DNA of 64,000 nt from positions 13,197,501 through 13,261,500 of the forward strand of contig NC_135566.1 of assembly GCF_964340395.1 (NCBI RefSeq), given 5' to 3'. The position numbers were made by a program, and so were the translations under genes. This document shows positions 59,208-64,000 of the stretch, in pieces (position 1 is the stretch's first letter; every line of letters begins with the position of its first letter). Origin of the DNA: Glandiceps talaboti (Eukaryota > Hemichordata > Enteropneusta > Spengelidae). The notes under the pieces were generated by a model. The model searched no databases, had not been told where the DNA came from, and saw only the letters and a list, made by a program, of their open reading frames with translations.

Positions 59208-59506
59208 CTCTCTCACAGCCTTTGGCACGTCGCTAGCAGAAAGTGGCTGTTTTGTATGTACCGATATCTACTGCATACTTAACTTTTACTCCATCTAATA
59301 TCCTTGTACTGTGCGTCCTCATTGACTACATGGGACTAACCATTCATTGAGTCAGATGTGTTATTGCGACCTACAGTGTTCGAAATAACACGTCAAGGAA
59401 TGATTAGTCCTATGTAGTTGAGGGCGCACAGTACACGTAATATCGGTACATGCAAAACAGTCCCTTTTTGCTGGCGACGTGCCTGAGGCTGTGAGAGGGT
59501 CTAGGG
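59208..59506. mobile_element. Fold-back element in intron 5
   Basis: Almost fully self-complementary. Left arm GACTCTCTCACAGCCTTTGG, CACGTCGCTAGCAG, TGTACCGATAT, TGTACTGTGCGTCCTC, GACTACATGGGACTAACCAT. Right arm mirrors it with ATGATTAGTCCTATGTAGTT-like sequence, GAGGGCGCACAGTACA, ATATCGGTACATGC, GCTGGCGACGTGCCTGAGGC and TGTGAGAGGGTC. Centre near 59385. More CG-rich than the surroundings. No coding frame. Confidence 0.9.
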
Positions 59507-60510
59507 ACATGACATTTTGAACACACACTCAGGCAACTTGAAATGCAAAATAAACGATTAGAGAAATGCTGCACTGAGTTGGAATATAGAGGTATATAGA
59601 TGACTAACAAAGTTGACAATCAGTAGGAAAGTAAACTTGAAGCCATTAAAATCATCAAATCCTTGCGTAACCATTTCAGCAGAAGCATGTTTCTACATCA
59701 CTAAAGAGAATAGAATACTTTTCACTTTTCAATGTGATTAGATACAGGATCCTGCTGTGTATCATTGTACCTCTGTTATTGTTAGTATAGAGTTGAAATG
59801 TGTCTATGTTTGTGTGAAAATAATCATGTCCCAATAGTGAAATGCCAAAGAATCCCTGTTTATGCTGTAATATGTTATGATAGCTTAATAAACAAACATC
59901 TATAGTTATGACCTAGTTCTATGTTTTCATGTCCGTGCCACAGGGCCCCCATTTTGTATGAATAATGTGTTACCCTATTTCCCAAGTTGTAACTTAATAA
60001 TGAGACAGGATTTAATGATTGATTAGTTTTCATATTGATGAACTCAGCATTCCATCATGGGAAATTAATATTATACTCACACTGTATATGATCAAATTAG
60101 AGATATTAGATATACCCTCCCCTGATGTTTCTGTGAATTCAGTTTACTGAAGAGGTCATGAGGTCATCGGGGGTTGTAGTTAGGTATATCACCATTAAGT
60201 GTGAATTTTGTCAGTGAATGATACCTTACAGAGATTAATGTTAGCTTTCGTAGCTGTCAACAAGTTATTACTATGGCAAATGAACTATCATCAAACTGAG
60301 GTATACGCAAGATATAATATTGCTGTTGCACAATTGCACAAGTGGATAATAGGGGTGCCTTGATTATGTATGTGATCATACTGTAATCAAGATAATGGAA
60401 ACTCTGGAAGTTGCCGAAAATATACATTTGAAGATCATCAGAAATAAAACATTGCATGTGGCTTCCCATCGAGTGTTAGTATTATTTGGTTGAATACTTG
60501 AGAAAAACTT
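59507..60510 (+). other. Intron 5, non-coding
   Basis: No exon or C2-domain coding sequence visible on the plus strand; nothing recognised on the minus strand. Confidence 0.55.
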
Positions 60511-60890
60511 GCTATCTCTGTTACCCACACTCTTACCGCTGGGGCTCTTCTATGAGACCACCCCGACGAGAATCTAGGGAAACCACATTCAAACTACCTT
60601 GCTCCGAAAGTCACTGAGAGTACATTTCTTCCAAGTCATGATAAATGGGCTCATGAGGCCTGCTTGTTGTAATAAAGATATATCAGTCGCCTGAGAAGTG
60701 ATAACCTGTTGCGAAGGTACCCAAATCGTTCAACCTGCAATGTTCGACAAGAGGTATTCCCCAGCATGCAATGCTCTGGACGATATATCTGCCGCAGGGT
60801 TGTTGGAATGTGGTTACCCCAGACTCTCGTCTGGGATATCTTGTAGAAGAGCCCCCAACGGTGAGAGTCTGAGTAACTGAGACTTAGCTA
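60511..60890. mobile_element. Element with about 90-bp inverted ends
   Basis: The left end (60511-60602: ACTCTTACCGCTGGGGCTCT, TCTATGAGACCACCCCGACG, AGAATCTAGGGAAACCACAT, TC) is the inverse of the right end (about 60795-60890: GAATGTGGTTACCCCAGACT, CTCGTCTGGGATATCTTGTA, GAAGAGCCCCCAACGGTGAG, AGT). The 190-bp interior is CG-rich relative to the flanks. The open frame at 60698-60880 is inside the element and dismissed. Confidence 0.85.
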
Positions 60891-61304
60891 TCAGAGAGTC
60901 AGTAATTCACTGTCCATTGGATTGATTGCTTATAACTACATGTCACAGTAGTAAAAGTTTTAGTTTGTGTCCGTGTTATCTCTCGACAGTTCATCTGCCA
61001 TTGTTGTATATAAACAAAAATAGAAATCTTCATTACGCTTCCGATAGACCCAAGTTATATGTTGGGATTAAAATGTCGAGACTTTAACTTAGGGTTAGGG
61101 ATGTTTACATAGAGATATAGGCAGGCCTGACGAACAATGGACACAATATGAAGCTGAGAGCTGATAGAGATTGTGATTTGCTACAAAGGTATTCAGAGAT
61201 ATAGTTTGCTCAGAGTGTGGAAATAACGACACATGCACATGTTAAAAAGAGAGAACTTAATAGGCTGTAGAAATGACTGTCTATCCAATGTTTACTTATA
61301 GGCC
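60891..61304 (+). other. Intron 5, non-coding
   Basis: No feature recognised. Confidence 0.5.
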
Positions 61305-61630
61305 TAAAAAAAATAATTGTTTGGTTGCAGTAACCCGACCCAACCTTATTTTTCACTGCCAACCCTAAACTTTTTTTTTTTAGGTAATTGAAAAAAATAT
61401 TTTAAAAATTGAAAATTTTGCCAAGTTGTGAGAGAAATAGTGAGATTTGATGACATCATCATCTTGTGATCAAAACAAAATGGCAGAATACAGTGTAGCA
61501 CACAATGTCGTCATACGGAAAGTGCAAACACAGCGATGAGAAATCTCTGTTGGCCTCTACATAACAACCTGAACCAGACCAAAAATAAAATAAAAAATAA
61601 ACTTCCTACCTACCCAACCTGTTTTCTGTG
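61305..61630. mobile_element. Repeat family D-related copy
   Basis: Starts TTTGGTTGCAGTAACCCGAC, CCAACC..ATTTTTCACTGCC, AACCCTAAACTTTTTTTT and ends CTACATAACAACCTGAACCA followed by CTACCTACCCAACCTGTTTT. It shares its head with 62835-62900 (GGTTCCGGTTACCCGACCCC) and its tail with 45155-45240. No intact frame. Confidence 0.7.
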
Positions 61631-61936
61631 ACATTCCATTGTACATTCGTAATATCCTTCTTGTACATCTCATATCCACATTTATATCGATAAAAACAAA
61701 TTTTTTACCAATGATCCAAATTCTTCATATAAAGTTATCCCTTTAGTTAACCATTATCTTTTGTAAAATTGACAAAGAACAAAATAATTGAGAATATTCA
61801 CATAATATAGCACTTAAAATTTTCAGCTTTCCACTCAAAATTTTCAGCTTTCCACCTACACACCAATACTATTCCATATTTTGAATATTGACATTTATGA
61901 TTTTTAGCTTTCTAGGGTCATTATCCTAAAGGCAAA

Positions 61937-62225
61937 AATAAAATTAAAAATTGACAGTGTTTCCGATAACCCGACCAGCCCTAGTTTAAGCCGCCAACCC
62001 TGAACATTTTTAAAACATTTAAAACAAAAGATAAGAAATTCTTTATCTTCTTGACCTTCATGCATGTCTGTTTTCTTTCAATTCCCGATTAATGTCTGTA
62101 CATTATTCATCAAAATATTACAGAAGGGGAATTCTTGCCAACATTTCATTTGGTTTTGGATCAAGGCAATATTTTTCAAAAATTAAAAAATTAAAAAACT
62201 GAGGCCATGTTATCGGAAACACACA
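61937..62225. mobile_element. Repeat family D, copy with inverted ends
   Basis: Left end GTGTTTCCGATAACCCGACC, right end GGCCATGTTATCGGAAACAC; the outer 14 bases are inverted repeats. Interior shared with the intron 2 copy at 51796-52015. Followed by a T-run and GTGTGTG. Non-coding, so a non-autonomous DNA element or a decayed one. Confidence 0.85.
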
Positions 62226-62479
62226 ATTTTTTTTTTTTGTGTGTGCATAACTGTTAGCCGTCAAAGTTGTCTGATATTTTTGTAACTTCAGTTAATTTGC
62301 ACTCACTCAAGATGAGTCTAATATAATATTTTGTAAAGTTATAGGGTTTTAATGACTTTCTGCCTTTTTTAAATGTGGAATACACCAAGAAAGTTAATAC
62401 CAGATTTAACTGAATGCCTTCTGTAAGGGTGAAGTCTTTAGATTTTAGTTCCTACACAATTATTGTTGGTGTGCAAGTA

Positions 62480-62826
62480 TCATTTGGTACATACTTCAAA
62501 AATAACTAATCGCATTTGTTCTGAAAAGTTTCTTGATGTAACTTTAGTTTTTTCTTTAATTAATGGGTTGTTTGCATAATTGATGATTTTCAGTATTGAA
62601 TTAGGCTTTTTCTTAAAAATGCCCTCTTCAAATTCAACAATATTTACTACTTACTTCAAACATAACTAATCGCATACTAGTATGTTCTGAAAAGCTCATT
62701 GATGCCACTTTAGTTTTAATTAATGAGTCATTTGCATAATTTATGATTTTCGGTAATTAGACTTATCTTAAAAATTGCCCTCTTCAAATTCAGTAACATT
62801 TGGTACATATTTCAAACATAACTAAG
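62480..62826. repeat. Tandem duplication, about 158-bp unit, 2.2 copies
   Basis: TACTTCAAA.ATAACTAATCGC recurs at about 62491 and 62650, with a third partial (ATTTCAAACATAACTAA) at about 62808. Shared interior: GTTCTGAAAAG.T..TTGATG, ACTTTAGTTTT, TTTGCATAAT, ATGATTTTC, GCCCTCTTCAAATTCA. Confidence 0.88.
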
Positions 62827-63160
62827 GCCTAATATAAAAAAAGGTTTGGTTCCGGTTACCCGACCCCACCTAGTTTTTCATGCAACCCTAAACTTTTTTT
62901 AATGTACATGAGGAAAAAAATTAAAAATCACGAAAATCATCAAGTCTGCAAGAAATTTTGGATACAGAAACTTAAAAAGACAGTATAAAACTGTTCTTTC
63001 AATCTAATGGCTGTACATCTGATGGGAAGAAACCAATAATAACACAGAGACCATATATGGAAAACGACGGAAAACATAACTACCTGAACTAGACACTCAC
63101 TTATGAAAAAAAAAATTTTACAAATAAAATGAAAAATCTAACTACACACAATTTTTTTTT
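62827..63160. mobile_element. Repeat family D-related copy
   Basis: Head GGTTTGGTTCCGGTTACCCG, then ACCC.ACCTAGTTTTTCATGC and AACCCTAAACTTTTTTTA. Tail GGAAAACGACGGAAAACATA, ACTACCTGAACTAGACACTC. The tail half matches about 44940-45250. Non-coding. Confidence 0.75.
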
Positions 63161-64000
63161 TACACCTAATTCCTTAACGGAAGGTAAAAATGAATATTTA
63201 CTCAAGATAATATCAAATGAGTCTTTTAAAAGCAAGACAAGATTGAAATGTAGGGATTCCATACACTTTTTTACATGAACTCAAAATGGTTTTCTAGTCC
63301 CTTCAAATTTGAAGTCAAAATGGATGTTAAATTGTACTCATGCATTGGGAATATTAATGAGATTGCCAATTTTCTTCAAACTGAACAGTTTTCACCTCAA
63401 ATTCCTTGGTACAGCTGTTGACGTAGTGAATTCAAGATTCTTAAAGACATTTTGAGCTGTCTTATTTTTATGGAAATTTGTCTCCAAGATGCACTCTGCT
63501 GTAAAGAATATTTTAGGTCAGGTATAAAACGTGAAAGCAGCTAAGTAATGGCTTGTCGTCCCTGAGGACCAACATCTGTTGTTGAGGTACCTTGTAAGAT
63601 TACCTCCACAGAAAGAGTCAGGACACGGATAAATTGAGACACAAGTAATAAGAACGAACGTTATCAACATTCCACGCACATAGCATTGTGAAATTGATTA
63701 TGTGTAATTGAAAAACAGCGAGGCTTAGATCTCAGGGCAGTCATCGCTAGAATGAAAGACAGTCTAAATTCAGGAGACAATCTTCCACCTTTAACTTTAT
63801 CGTTATCTTTCAATATTTTTTTTAAATGTCAGAGATAAATTTTTATATCATGAAGGTTTTAATATACACAATGTTGTGTTTAGAGAGAGAGAGGATGGTG
63901 AAAATAAATTGCAATATGTATTTTCATTTACAATGTATGAATAAATAAACAAGAGTATTAACTTTCAGTTCAAAGTTGAAATTTTTGCTCCTAGCATTTT
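63161..64000 (+). other. Intron 5 to window edge, non-coding
   Basis: AT-rich; no exon, RNA gene or repeat boundary recognised. A short GA run lies at about 63882-63893. Confidence 0.5.

Noticed and set aside
58881-64000. Searched for further rabphilin exons (C2A domain) in the last 5 kb
   Set aside because: No open segment resembling a C2 domain or linker was found; the region is repeats and AT-rich intron, so later exons are assumed to lie outside.
1-64000. CRISPR arrays, bacterial operons, rRNA or tRNA genes
   Set aside because: The tandem arrays have no spacer-repeat structure, and no tRNA- or rRNA-like sequence was recognised by eye; a covariance-model tRNA search would settle the latter.

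Overview
The window looks like AT-rich nuclear DNA of an invertebrate animal. It shows GT-AG introns of 2 to 29 kb, very many GT/GTAT microsatellites, several minisatellites, palindrome-rich spacers with frequent TACATGTA-type motifs, and small non-autonomous DNA transposons. No bacterial, phage or organelle gene organisation is visible. I cannot name the species; a marine bilaterian (deuterostome or lophotrochozoan) is an impression, not a result.

The one gene I can identify with confidence is a rabphilin-3A/Noc2-family Rab effector on the plus strand. It runs from 20880 to beyond 58880. Two alternative ATG-bearing first exons (1a at 20880-20953, 1b at 21178-21248) encode paralogous N-termini and end in the same phase. 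They join exon 2 (23651-23794), exon 3 (52770-52899), exon 4 (56358-56444) and exon 5 (58703-58880). Together these encode the Rab-binding domain: an N-terminal helix ending in [15 protein letters not shown], eight zinc-binding cysteines in four CxxC pairs, and the SGAWFF motif. All splice phases agree. A linker and, in rabphilin-3A, two C2 domains should lie past the right edge; nothing like them is seen in the last 5 kb.

Layout. 1-20.1 kb is upstream non-coding DNA with GAT, GTAT and GT microsatellites, a 68-bp minisatellite (11.1-13.0 kb), fold-back elements and a 25-G run. 20.1-21.25 kb holds a TTAA-flanked-type MITE, a TATA box and the two first exons. Intron 2 (23795-52769, about 29 kb) holds a second copy of that MITE, several fold-back repeats and minisatellites. 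It also holds weak but specific signs of a nested minus-strand gene: a TATA box and 5'UTR exon near 47.1 kb, and an exon near 44.0 kb encoding a signal-anchor-like N-terminus. Introns 3 and 4 hold a 58-61-bp minisatellite, fold-back elements close to exons 3 and 4, and a possible decayed B-box fragment. 58.9-64 kb is the start of intron 5, with two fold-back elements and several copies of a repeat family whose ends carry CCGATAACCCGACC-like sequence.

The most interesting points are the tandemly duplicated first exons with separate promoters, the zinc-finger exon whose retained intron would read 62 codons into a fold-back transposon, and the possible nested antisense membrane-protein gene. I see no clear new biological system.
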